A stretch of DNA of 11,543 nt from SHYR01 sp034406555 (GCA_034406555.1 DASCRM010000001.1:1-11543), one strand, 5' to 3'; positions 1 through 6,407 are shown, counted from the first letter of the stretch. The notes: generated by a model from the sequence alone, not told the origin. Numbers and translations: made by a program.

Positions 1-105
1 TTCACGACCGAGCAGATCGTCGAGCTGGGCTGGGCGATCGCTTCGTACATGGCGTACGGCAGGCTCATTCACGCCTTCGGGCTACGTCCCGCCGAGGGGA
101 GCTAG
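1..105 (+). CDS. Carboxymuconolactone decarboxylase-like protein, C-terminal end only
   Basis: The window opens inside a reading frame that gives 34 residues and a TAG stop. The text includes ELGWAIASYMAYGRLIHAFG, which resembles the last helix of carboxymuconolactone decarboxylase / AhpD-fold proteins. In that family an E-[IL]-[GA]-x(2)-[IV]-A-x(2)-[NM]-x(2)-[NGA]-R pattern closes the small all-helical domain. The active-site Cys-x2-Cys or its equivalent would lie upstream of the window, so it is not possible to say whether this is a decarboxylase, a peroxidase-type AhpD or one of the many uncharacterised family members. No terminator is visible after the stop. Assignment is by resemblance of a short tail only. 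Confidence 0.6.
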   Translation, partial: FTTEQIVELGWAIASYMAYGRLIHAFGLRPAEGS

Positions 106-172
106 GCCGCCGGGACGATAGCCAACACATCGCGCGGGATGAAAGAGAGCACCGCCGGCGTCGAGCGCAGGC

Positions 173-259
173 AAGACGTTCGAGTTCACCTCGACGGGCG
201 AGGCCACGCTCAAGGGCTTCGACGAGCCGGTGATGCTGTACGAGGTGCGTGCGGTCTAG
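173..259 (+). pseudogene. Remnant of a class III adenylate/guanylate cyclase C-terminus
   Basis: Reading from 173 gives a 28-residue tail containing GEATLKGFDEPVMLYEVRAV and then TAG at 257-259. In class III nucleotide cyclases the catalytic homology domain commonly closes with G-E-x(2)-L-K-G-F-x-E-P-V-x-L-[FY]-x-V, so the match is specific. The frame is closed upstream by a TGA at 140-142. None of the metal-binding, substrate or transition-state residues is present, so only the final strand of a cyclase domain survives. A 27-bp part (209-235) recurs at 10782-10808 with three differences. The fragment cannot be functional. Whether it is a local deletion relic or arrived with mobile DNA cannot be told. 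Confidence 0.65.
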
Positions 260-319
260 CCGGCCCAGCCACGACGACGCTGTCGGATTTCTACTACAGC
301 AGATGACTGTCGGCGGTAT

Positions 320-402
320 TGGTCGGAGGGCCAAGCTCGAAGCACTGCGCTCAGGCCCGGATAGTTGGAAGGCAGGCACTCTACCAACTGAGCTACCCTC
401 GC
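320..402 (-). pseudogene. tRNA-Gly(UCC) pseudogene with an intact 5' half
   Basis: Read on the minus strand from 402, the sequence gives acceptor GCGAGGG, TA at positions 8-9, D-stem GCTC pairing with GAGT, D-loop AGTTGGTA, the 5' anticodon strand CCTGC and loop CTTCCAA. The anticodon is UCC (plus-strand 367-369), which is glycine. Beyond 365 the match fails: the expected 3' anticodon strand GCAGG is CTATC, and no T-stem pairs. CCCTCCG followed by ACCA appears at 330-320. It pairs with 5 of 7 acceptor positions and ends like a discriminator plus CCA, but it is about seven bases too far away. The molecule could not fold as a normal tRNA. This is a decayed or recombined gene, or the 5' half left at an old integration site. 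Confidence 0.6.
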
Positions 403-504
403 GCCGATCTAGACACGAATTACAGCATCCCGCCGATGATCGCATGAAGCACAGCGCTTGTGCAGCACCGAAGGCCTGTTCGAATCCGGTCGGTCTGACG
501 TAAT

Positions 505-508
505 GAGG
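505..508 (+). promoter_or_regulatory. Ribosome binding site favouring the GTG start at 513
   Basis: GAGG lies 4 bases before GTG 513 and 16 bases before the in-frame ATG 525. The spacing favours GTG 513, although the membrane protein would be intact with either start. Confidence 0.4.
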
Positions 509-512
509 TACC

Positions 513-2009
513 GTGCTCCGCAGAATGAGCGCGCTCTCCCGTGACCAACGTCAATGGCTAGTCGCTGGGTGCATCTCGCTCGGTCTGTTCGCCGCTGCGC
601 TCGATGCGACGGTCAACGTCGCGCTTCCCACCATCGCCGACGCGTTCGACACCGATATCTCATCGCTGCAATGGGTGATCATCGCGTTCGTCACCACAAA
701 CACAGCCCTGGGCGTGAGCATGGGCAGCGCCGGCGACCGCTTCGGTCTCGTGCGCTTCTTTCGCCTTGGTCTGGTGACCTACGTCATGGCAATGCTGCTA
801 CTCGGTCTCGCGCCGAATCTCCCCTTCCTCGTGGGCGCACGGGTGCTGCAAGGCTTCGCGGGCGCTGCGGTGCTCTCGGTCGGGCCGGCGCTGATCGCGC
901 TCTCTTTTGCAGCCGGCGAGCGAGGTCGCGCGCTGGGTCTGATGGGCGGCACGCAGGCGATCGGCAGTGTTGCCGCCGGGTTTGCGGGCGGGGTGCTGAT
1001 CGAAGCGTTCGGTTGGCCAATCATCTTCCTGGGACGCATCCCGATACTGCTGGTCGCCCTTCTGCTCGCGCTCGTCGTGCTGCGCGACGAGCAGCCACAG
1101 CGGCCGGAGCCCGATGCCAGAGCGCCACGCTTCGATCTGGCCGGGGCGATCGCGCTCGCCGTCGCCGTCGCCTCACTGCTCGTTGGCCTGAATCTGCTGC
1201 GCGCGACCAGCGTCGGTGCGCTACCTGGGCTGCTGCTGATCCTGAGCGCGGTCGTCGCGACCTCGATCTTCGTTCGTGTCGAGCTTCGCGCCCCCTGGCC
1301 GGTCTTTGATCTCTCGCTGCTCCGCCACCGACCGTTCGCGGCAGCGTTCCTCACTCTGCTGTTCAACTCACTCGGTGCCTTCACCATCTGGTTTGTCTTT
1401 CCGTTTTTCGTGGCCGATGTGCTCGACCGCGGGCCGGCGACACTCGGACTGCTGTTGGGGGTGCTGGGGCTGTGCAGCGCCGGGTCCGCACCTGTCGGCG
1501 GCTGGCTGGCCGATCGACTGCCGGCGCAACGCCTCGTCACCGCAGCAAGCGCTACCGTGGCGGTCGCCCTCTTTTGGATCAGCACGCTCGATGCCGAGTC
1601 GACAGTGGTGGGAGCAGCGCTTCCGCTTGCACTCGCCGGAATCGGACAGGGGGCTCTGCGCGCCGCTGCGCGGACGCTGGTCTTCAATAGCGTCTTCCCG
1701 GAGCGGTTCGGGACGGCCTCGGGGGCGCTGAACCTCGGGGGGAGCATGGGGCTCGTGCTGTCCGTCGCGGCGTTCACCGCATTCTTCGCGATCCGGCTCG
1801 ATAGCCACACCGCGCAGCTGGTGGAACAGGGCCTCAGCGAAGCCATCGCTGCCGGACCAGCACACGTCGAGGCGTTCCGGGAGACGTTCCGCTTGAGCAT
1901 GCTCGTTGTACTGCTCGGCGTCGCGGCATCGTCGCTCGCATGGCGGCCAACGTCGGCTAGTGCGTCTTCGCCGGGGACCGGAAGTCCGGCTCCGCGATCT
2001 GCTGACTGA
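513..2009 (+). CDS. MFS transporter, DHA2 (14-TM, EmrB/QacA-like) drug:proton antiporter family
   Basis: The 498-residue product is an inner-membrane protein with about 14 hydrophobic segments, the size and pattern of the DHA2 branch. TM1 carries LDATVNVALPTI (residues 30-41), the DHA2 signature. Motif A is GSAGDRFGLVRFF (71-83) between TM2 and TM3. The antiporter motif C is at 145-162 (GGTQAIGSVAAGFAGG). A soluble linker rich in Pro and charged residues lies near 190-207. Family members export hydrophobic drugs, dyes or metabolites in exchange for protons; the substrate cannot be read. The TM1 signature is one residue shorter than the usual LDxTxxNVALP. The gene stands alone, downstream of the remnant region and convergent with the dehydrogenase. 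ATG 525 is an alternative start. No local regulator gene is present. Confidence 0.9.
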   Translation: MLRRMSALSRDQRQWLVAGCISLGLFAAALDATVNVALPTIADAFDTDISSLQWVIIAFVTTNTALGVSMGSAGDRFGLVRFFRLGLVTYVMAMLLLGLAPNLPFLVGARVLQGFAGAAVLSVGPALIALSFAAGERGRALGLMGGTQAIGSVAAGFAGGVLIEAFGWPIIFLGRIPILLVALLLALVVLRDEQPQRPEPDARAPRFDLAGAIALAVAVASLLVGLNLLRATSVGALPGLLLILSAVVATSIFVRVELRAPWPVFDLSLLRHRPFAAAFLTLLFNSLGAFTIWFVFPFFVADVLDRGPATLGLLLGVLGLCSAGSAPVGGWLADRLPAQRLVTAASATVAVALFWISTLDAESTVVGAALPLALAGIGQGALRAAARTLVFNSVFPERFGTASGALNLGGSMGLVLSVAAFTAFFAIRLDSHTAQLVEQGLSEAIAAGPAHVEAFRETFRLSMLVVLLGVAASSLAWRPTSASASSPGTGSPAPRSAD

Positions 2010-2073
2010 GTTGCGCTCGGCTCAAGTTTCCGCGGCATGCTCTGAACTCGATGAGCTTACGCGGACTCGGGAT

Positions 2074-2107
2074 CGCGTAGCAGGCGTTCGTCTGCCCGCC
2101 CTACGCG
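2074..2107. terminator. Hairpin in the convergent gap, possible bidirectional terminator
   Basis: CGCGTAG (2074-2080) pairs perfectly with CTACGCG (2101-2107). CAG (2081-2083) and CTG (2092-2094) can extend the stem past a bulge. The right arm overlaps the stop codon of the minus-strand dehydrogenase. There is no T-run on either side, so classical intrinsic termination is uncertain. Confidence 0.35.
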
Positions 2108-3177
2108 AACTGAATGATGCTCCGACCGGAGATGCGGCCGTTCGCCAGATCGTCCACGGCTTCGTTGATCTCCTCGAGCGCGTAACGCTTCGTGACGAGG
2201 GCGTCGAGGTCGAGTTTTCCCTCGCGGTACCAGCGGATGAAGGTCGGGAAGTCGCGGTCCGGGCGGCAGAGGCTGCCACGGGTGCCGGTGTACGTGCGCT
2301 GTGTGATGCGCAGCTCCTCGACATCGATTCGCCCCAACTCCTGCACCGCGCCCACGAGGCAGGCGGTGCCGCCCTTCTCCAGGCCAACGACGCCCGGCCG
2401 TGCCGCGTAGAGGATCTGCTCCTGCGTGACCGGAGCGCCGATCGCGTCGATGGCGAAGTCGACGCCGCCGTCAGTGAGCGCACGAATCGCCTCGACTGCA
2501 TCGCCCTCGGAAGCGTCCACTGCGTGCGTTGCGCCGAATTGCCGCGCGAAGCCGAGTTTGTCCTCGACCAGGTCGACGGCAATGATCGGGTACGCGCCGA
2601 CGATCGCGGCCGCCGCGATGGCGCACAGACCGACACCGCCGGCGCCGAACACGGCCACTGAGTCGCCCACGCGTACGTCGAGCATGTTGGTGATGGCGCT
2701 AGAGCCGGTCAGCACGGCGCAACCGATGATCGAGGTCACGTCAGTCGGTAGGTCGGGATCGAGCGCGACGACGAGCCGCTCCGAAAGCAGGCTGTACTCC
2801 GTCCACGTCGCGGGGCCGACGACGACCGGCTCGCCCCGCCATTCCGCCGTGGCGCGGGTGGTCACCGGCGCCCCCTCGCCGCGCGCGCGGTCGACCCACG
2901 TGGTCATCACATGGTCTCCCTCGCGCACATGCGTCACGCTCTCGCCCGTCGCGACTACGACGCCGGTCGCCTCGTGGCCCAGCAGCGCAGGGTGGGATGG
3001 GACGGTCTCATCCGGGGCGGGCGCGCGATGAATCTGATGGAGCTGCGAGTGGCAGATGCCGCTCGCGAACAGCTTCACGAGCACCTGGCCGGGGCCGGGA
3101 TCAGGGAACAGCACCTCATCGACGAGCAGCGGGGCGTTTGGCTCGACGAGTATCGCGGCTTGGGAAAGAGTAGGCAT
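2101..3177 (-). CDS. Zinc-dependent alcohol dehydrogenase, MDR superfamily
   Basis: The 358-residue protein has the GroES-like N-terminal domain and the Rossmann domain of medium-chain dehydrogenases and should oxidise an alcohol to an aldehyde or ketone in the cytoplasm. Catalytic zinc ligands are visible as C42 (GICHSQLH), H68-E69 (LLGHEATG) and C153 (IGCAVLTG). The nucleotide loop is GAGGVG at 178-183. D202 ends the second strand (IAVDLVEDK), which by family knowledge favours NAD over NADP. The region 90-125 has none of the four cysteines that normally bind structural zinc. The ATG at 3177 is chosen because GGAGG stands 4 bases before it (plus-strand 3182-3186). An upstream in-frame start at 3276 would add 33 residues outside the fold and has no such site. 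It is divergent from the molybdoenzyme operon and may be co-controlled with it. Confidence 0.92.
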   Translation of the reverse strand: MPTLSQAAILVEPNAPLLVDEVLFPDPGPGQVLVKLFASGICHSQLHQIHRAPAPDETVPSHPALLGHEATGVVVATGESVTHVREGDHVMTTWVDRARGEGAPVTTRATAEWRGEPVVVGPATWTEYSLLSERLVVALDPDLPTDVTSIIGCAVLTGSSAITNMLDVRVGDSVAVFGAGGVGLCAIAAAAIVGAYPIIAVDLVEDKLGFARQFGATHAVDASEGDAVEAIRALTDGGVDFAIDAIGAPVTQEQILYAARPGVVGLEKGGTACLVGAVQELGRIDVEELRITQRTYTGTRGSLCRPDRDFPTFIRWYREGKLDLDALVTKRYALEEINEAVDDLANGRISGRSIIQFA

Positions 3178-3182
3178 CGCGC

Positions 3183-3284
3183 CTCCGATCGTGGCTGAGG
3201 CTATCGCTCCAGATTGCGCGCCAGCATGCGACACGCACCGGCGCGTGTCCAGAAACAGCGCCCTCGCGACCCCCACGATCGGAG
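3183..3284 (-). promoter_or_regulatory. 12-bp inverted repeat in the dehydrogenase leader that could mask its ribosome binding site
   Basis: CTCCGATCGTGG at 3183-3194 is the exact reverse complement of CCACGATCGGAG at 3273-3284, with 78 bases between the arms. In a minus-strand transcript the 3' arm contains the GGAG of the dehydrogenase ribosome binding site, so a 12-bp stem would hide it. A second perfect stem (3230-3249) sits inside the loop. At the DNA level the same arms could be paired operators, because each carries the palindromic core CGATCG. The symmetry is seen directly; a regulatory role is inferred. Confidence 0.4.
3230..3249. promoter_or_regulatory. Perfect 7-bp hairpin inside the divergent region
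   Basis: GACACGC (3230-3236) and GCGTGTC (3243-3249) are perfectly complementary around the 6-base loop ACCGGC. It lies near the middle of the 78-base loop of the larger inverted repeat. No T-run follows on either strand, so it is not an obvious terminator. Confidence 0.4.
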
Positions 3285-3292
3285 CTCGGCGT

Positions 3293-3310
3293 GGGACCTT
3301 CGGGACCTTC
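3293..3310. repeat. Tandem pair of 9-bp repeats
   Basis: GGGACCTTC occurs twice back to back (3293-3301 and 3302-3310) with no mismatch, just upstream of the 14-bp palindrome. Two contacts one helical turn apart could suit a dimeric activator, but chance or slippage is also possible. Confidence 0.5.
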
Positions 3311-3317
3311 GCCCCTC

Positions 3318-3331
3318 TTGCTCCGGAGCAA
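3318..3331. promoter_or_regulatory. Perfect 14-bp palindrome, candidate operator
   Basis: TTGCTCCGGAGCAA is fully palindromic. It ends 6 bases before the proposed -35 of the molybdoenzyme operon, a common position for an activator or a repressor of a divergent promoter. No regulator gene lies in the window, so the protein that would bind it is unknown. Confidence 0.45.
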
Positions 3332-3337
3332 CGCCCC

Positions 3338-3367
3338 TTGTTGAGAAAGGCAAACCCATAGTGTAAT
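3338..3367 (+). promoter_or_regulatory. Possible promoter of the molybdoenzyme operon
   Basis: TTGTTG at 3338-3343 and TGTAAT at 3362-3367 are separated by 18 bp in a locally AT-rich patch of otherwise GC-rich DNA. A start point near 3374 would leave a leader of about 17 bases before the first ATG. The -10 match is imperfect, and TAGTGT at 3359 is an alternative. Confidence 0.3.
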
Positions 3368-3390
3368 TCCCTCGCTGGGGGCCGCCGCCC

Positions 3391-3759
3391 ATGAGCACAG
3401 GCACGATGACGGTGCGCGTGACGTTGCCCCCCGCGGCCGCAAAGGCGGCAGGCAACCCTGCGAACGAAGCAATCGACGTCCAGCTGGGCGCAGGTGCGAC
3501 CGCCGGCGATCTGCTACGCGAACTCTCAGACCGTCTCGGCCCCCCCTTTGCCCCATCGCTGCACGGCAGCGGCGTGGATGCGGGCCTCCGCATGTTCGTC
3601 AACGGTCTGCTCGCGCTGGATGACAGCGATCCACTCACGACCGAGGGCCACGAGGCGCCGGAGGTGATCGTGGTGCTGGTCCAACCGATGCAGGGCGCCG
3701 CCACGATCCGATCGGTCAACCCTTCGCCCCAGCGGCAGGGGAATTTGGAGGAGCGATGA
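3391..3759 (+). CDS. MoaD/ThiS-like beta-grasp protein with an extended, non-GG C-terminus
   Basis: The 122-residue protein resembles the ubiquitin-like sulfur carriers MoaD and ThiS. It has an N-terminal strand (MTVRVTLPP), the helix GATAGDLLRELSDRLG (35-50), MFVNG (68-72), a D-x-L-x(2)-E-G-type turn near 80-86 and the final strand EVIVVLVQPMQG. MoaD and ThiS normally end there in Gly-Gly, which is adenylated and thiolated. Here the pair is G102-A103, followed by a 19-residue hydrophilic tail (104-122). It is therefore unlikely to be a standard carrier unless processed, and may be a partner or assembly factor of the enzyme encoded next. Its stop overlaps the next start by 4 bp (ATGA), implying translational coupling. 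GGGGG at 3377-3381 is a distant ribosome binding site for ATG 3391; ATG 3406 is an alternative. Confidence 0.75.
   Translation: MSTGTMTVRVTLPPAAAKAAGNPANEAIDVQLGAGATAGDLLRELSDRLGPPFAPSLHGSGVDAGLRMFVNGLLALDDSDPLTTEGHEAPEVIVVLVQPMQGAATIRSVNPSPQRQGNLEER
3747..3753 (+). promoter_or_regulatory. Strong ribosome binding site of the catalytic subunit
   Basis: GGAGGAG ends 2 bases before ATG 3756. It lies within the last codons of the MoaD-like gene and fixes the start of the large subunit. Confidence 0.6.
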
Positions 3760-6407
3760 CGAGCTTGAACGGGAACGCGACACAGGCAGAAGTTCAGGGA
3801 TCGGGACGCACCGAATCTGACGATGCCTGGATCCCGAGCACCTGTAGCATCTGCTACAACCAGTGCGGCATCCGCTGCCACGTCGTCGACGGCACCCTGA
3901 TCAAGATCGAAGGCAATCCGGACAGTCCTCTCGGGCGTGGCCGGCTCTGCGCTCGTGGACTCTCGGGCATACAGCTGCTCTATGACCCCAACCGGGTGAA
4001 CTACCCACTGCGCCGTACGAACCCCGAGAAGGGGATCGGCGTCGACCCCGGCTGGGAGCGCATCAGCTGGGACGAAGCGCTGGAGACGATCACGGACAAG
4101 CTGACAGAGGTGCGGGCGAAGGATCCGCAGAAGCTGCACGTCACCGGGACTGTCACCTCGCTAGCGCCGCTGGGTGCACTGACCGGCATCTTTGCCCCGG
4201 CATTCGGCACCGCCAACACGTTCATCTCTGATGGACACCAGTGCGGGAACGCGGAGCACATCCTCGCCCGCACGCTCCACGCCTCGGTCACCACGAACCC
4301 TGATGCGCGTTACTGCGACTACCTGCTGCTGTTCGGCTGCCAGGTGGGCATGGGCACCTACTACGCACTGACGACGATGGCACAAGACATCGCAGACGCT
4401 CGCGCGAGGGGCATGAAGGTCGTCGTGGTCGACCCGTACATGAGCGCGGCCGCCGAGAAGGCGGATGAGTGGGTGCCGATCAAACCCGGTAGCGACGGCG
4501 CTCTCGCCTGCGCCATCCTGAACCTGCTAATCAACGAGCAACGCGACATCGACTGCGGCTACCTCACGCATCACACGGACGCCCCTTACCTGGTGGGCGC
4601 GGACGGCCACTACGTGCGCGACCCGGAGAACGGCAAGCCGCTCGTCTGGAGCACGAGCGTAGGGGAAGGAAGACCGTTCGACCTCGTAGACGCCGAGGAC
4701 GCAGCACTCGAGGGCAGTTTCGAGTGGGACGGTCAGCCCTGCCACCCGGTCTTCCAACTGCTGAGCACGAAGATGGCCCGCTGGACGCCCGAGGCGGCGG
4801 AGGAGGTGACATCAGTACCGGCGGAGACGATCCGGCGCATCGCCCGCGAGTTCGGTGAGGCAGCGCGCATCGGTGCCACCATCACGCTCGGAGGGGAGGA
4901 GCTGCCGCTGCGTCCCGCAGCAACCCTGTACTTCAAAGGTGCGCACGGACACGACAACGCCTGGCCGACATCGATGGCGATCGAGCTGATCAACGAGATC
5001 GTCGGCGCCAGCAACGTGCCCGGAGGCCTGCTGGGCACGAACCCCGTCGCCTTCGGTCACCCCGAGACCCAGCTGCCTCGCTGGGCTCCCGGCGTCGATG
5101 GCGATGGCCTGCAGACGACGGTGCTCGGCGAAACCGAGACCGAGCGCGGGACGCGGGAGTGGCCGCGCCCACCGGAGGGCGTCGAACTTCCCAACATGCG
5201 CGACCTGATCAGCTGGCCGATCACCACCTGTGCCACTCCGGCGATGCTGAACGACGATCGATTCACGTTCGACAACCGTCCCGAAGTGCTGATCAACTAC
5301 GGCGCGAACCTGTTGATGAGCGTAGCCCGGCCGGAGGCCAGCTTCGAGGCGTTCAAGGACGCCTTCGTGATCTCCTCCAACCTCTACTCCGATGAGACTG
5401 CGGAGGCGCTGGCGGACATCGTGCTACCGGACGCCTGTTACCTGGAGCGATTCGATCCGGTGCCGAACTCGCTGCGTCACCACCATCCCGTAGGCCTCGG
5501 CAAGTGGGGCCACCAGATTCGCCAGCCGGTGGTAGAGCCGCTATTCGAGCGTCGTCACTTCACGGAGGTGATGCGTGACGTCGGTGCGCGGCTCGGCATC
5601 CTTGACGTCATGCAGGCGCTAGTGAACGTGCACTACGGACTGACACCGCCGCACGCGCTGGAGCCACGGGAGGAGTACAGCTGGGAGGAGATCGGAGACC
5701 GCATCTACCGCGCCTGGTTCGGGGAAGAACGCGGGCTCGATTGGTTCAAGGAGCACGGTGTAGTCACCTGGCCGAAGCAGGTGGAGGAGGTCTACTGGAA
5801 GCCCTTTGCCGAGGGACGCGCGCCGATCTACAACGAGTGGCTCGTGGACGTTGGCGAGGACGTTCAGCGCATCGCCGACGAGCAATCACTGCCGATCAGC
5901 ACCGAAGGCTTCGTCCCCCTGCCCGACTGGTGGCCCTGTCAGGCGTACGAGCCGCAGCCGGGCTACGACATGCAAGCGATCTACTACCGCGTCGCCTGGC
6001 ACACCTTCTCGATGACGTACGAGATCCCGTGGCTGGACGAAGTCTCGCGCGGTGAGCCCTACAGCTACTTCATCTGCATCAACACGGCGACGGCACGCGA
6101 CAAGGGCATCGAAGACAACGATCTGATCCGCGTCGAAGTGCCGGATGGAGCGAGCACGACCGGGCGCGCACGCCTCACCGAGGGCGTCCACCCGGAGGTG
6201 ATTGCGATCGCAAACAACGGCGGACACTGGGCGAAGGGCATGCCGATCGCGGAGGGCAAAGGGGTGTTCTTCAACCAGCTCCAGACGATGGATCTCGAAC
6301 ACATGGATCTCGTCTCGCTGACAATCGACTGCGACGCGCGCGTGCGCGTCTCGAAAGTCGAGTCCGAGGTGGGCGAGCCGGTAGCTGCGGCCGGAGGCGG
6401 GTCGTAA
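3756..6407 (+). CDS. Molybdopterin oxidoreductase catalytic subunit (DMSO reductase superfamily, PsrA/PhsA-like)
   Basis: The 883-residue protein binds one [4Fe-4S] cluster and a bis-molybdopterin guanine dinucleotide cofactor holding Mo or W. The cluster ligands are C30, C33, C37 (CSICYNQC) and C65 (GRLCARG). C163, in SDGHQCGNAEH, falls where this superfamily places the metal-ligating residue, suggesting a Cys ligand as in polysulfide, thiosulfate and arsenate reductases. Cofactor-binding text includes VVVDPYMS (223-230) and PIKPGSDGAL (241-250). The C-terminal dinucleotide-binding domain spans about 735-865. The N-terminus has no twin-arginine motif or hydrophobic stretch, so export is unlikely, unlike most PsrA/PhsA/TtrA proteins. 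Substrate and reaction direction cannot be read. It is coupled to the genes on both sides: ATGA overlap upstream and TAATG overlap downstream. Confidence 0.93.
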   Translation: MTSLNGNATQAEVQGSGRTESDDAWIPSTCSICYNQCGIRCHVVDGTLIKIEGNPDSPLGRGRLCARGLSGIQLLYDPNRVNYPLRRTNPEKGIGVDPGWERISWDEALETITDKLTEVRAKDPQKLHVTGTVTSLAPLGALTGIFAPAFGTANTFISDGHQCGNAEHILARTLHASVTTNPDARYCDYLLLFGCQVGMGTYYALTTMAQDIADARARGMKVVVVDPYMSAAAEKADEWVPIKPGSDGALACAILNLLINEQRDIDCGYLTHHTDAPYLVGADGHYVRDPENGKPLVWSTSVGEGRPFDLVDAEDAALEGSFEWDGQPCHPVFQLLSTKMARWTPEAAEEVTSVPAETIRRIAREFGEAARIGATITLGGEELPLRPAATLYFKGAHGHDNAWPTSMAIELINEIVGASNVPGGLLGTNPVAFGHPETQLPRWAPGVDGDGLQTTVLGETETERGTREWPRPPEGVELPNMRDLISWPITTCATPAMLNDDRFTFDNRPEVLINYGANLLMSVARPEASFEAFKDAFVISSNLYSDETAEALADIVLPDACYLERFDPVPNSLRHHHPVGLGKWGHQIRQPVVEPLFERRHFTEVMRDVGARLGILDVMQALVNVHYGLTPPHALEPREEYSWEEIGDRIYRAWFGEERGLDWFKEHGVVTWPKQVEEVYWKPFAEGRAPIYNEWLVDVGEDVQRIADEQSLPISTEGFVPLPDWWPCQAYEPQPGYDMQAIYYRVAWHTFSMTYEIPWLDEVSRGEPYSYFICINTATARDKGIEDNDLIRVEVPDGASTTGRARLTEGVHPEVIAIANNGGHWAKGMPIAEGKGVFFNQLQTMDLEHMDLVSLTIDCDARVRVSKVESEVGEPVAAAGGGS

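Larger units (their letters stand above)
106..512. other. 407-bp gap without an intact gene; remnants only
   Basis: No frame in this stretch has a believable protein, start and ribosome binding site together. It contains a short cyclase-tail remnant at 173-259, a damaged tRNA-Gly on the minus strand at 320-402, and a T-loop-like GTTCGAATCC on the plus strand at 478-487. The mixture of broken gene ends and tRNA pieces suggests a decayed insertion or recombination site. No transposase, integrase, inverted terminal repeat or target duplication is visible. Confidence 0.6.

Noticed and set aside
260..402. Group I intron interrupting the tRNA-Gly anticodon loop
   Set aside because: The 5' exon does not end in U, no 3' half with GCAGG and a T-arm is found downstream on that strand, and no intron core was seen.
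65..503. Overlapping small frames on both strands in the left gap
   Set aside because: They run through the cyclase-tail remnant and the tRNA pseudogene in unrelated frames and have no motif or ribosome binding site.
779..2038. Long minus-strand reading frame of 419 codons opposite the MFS gene
   Set aside because: Its translation is low-complexity and rich in Ser, Arg, Ala and Pro with no domain pattern. It mirrors the codon structure of the convincing MFS gene on the other strand.
1906..2661. Plus-strand frame of 251 codons after the MFS gene
   Set aside because: It lies opposite the alcohol dehydrogenase, has no recognisable motif and no ribosome binding site. It is a high-GC shadow.
3177..3276. 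Longer dehydrogenase starting at 3276
   Set aside because: The extra 33 residues precede the normal family start and have no ribosome binding site, whereas ATG 3177 has GGAGG 4 bases upstream.
3201..4139. Minus-strand frame of 312 codons over the divergent region and MoaD-like gene
   Set aside because: It crosses the control region and is antisense to two supported genes. Its translation shows no family features.
3756..6407. Catalytic subunit as a formate dehydrogenase
   Set aside because: Formate dehydrogenases have selenocysteine or cysteine followed by histidine at the metal site. Here C163 is followed by Gly-Asn, so that assignment is not supported.
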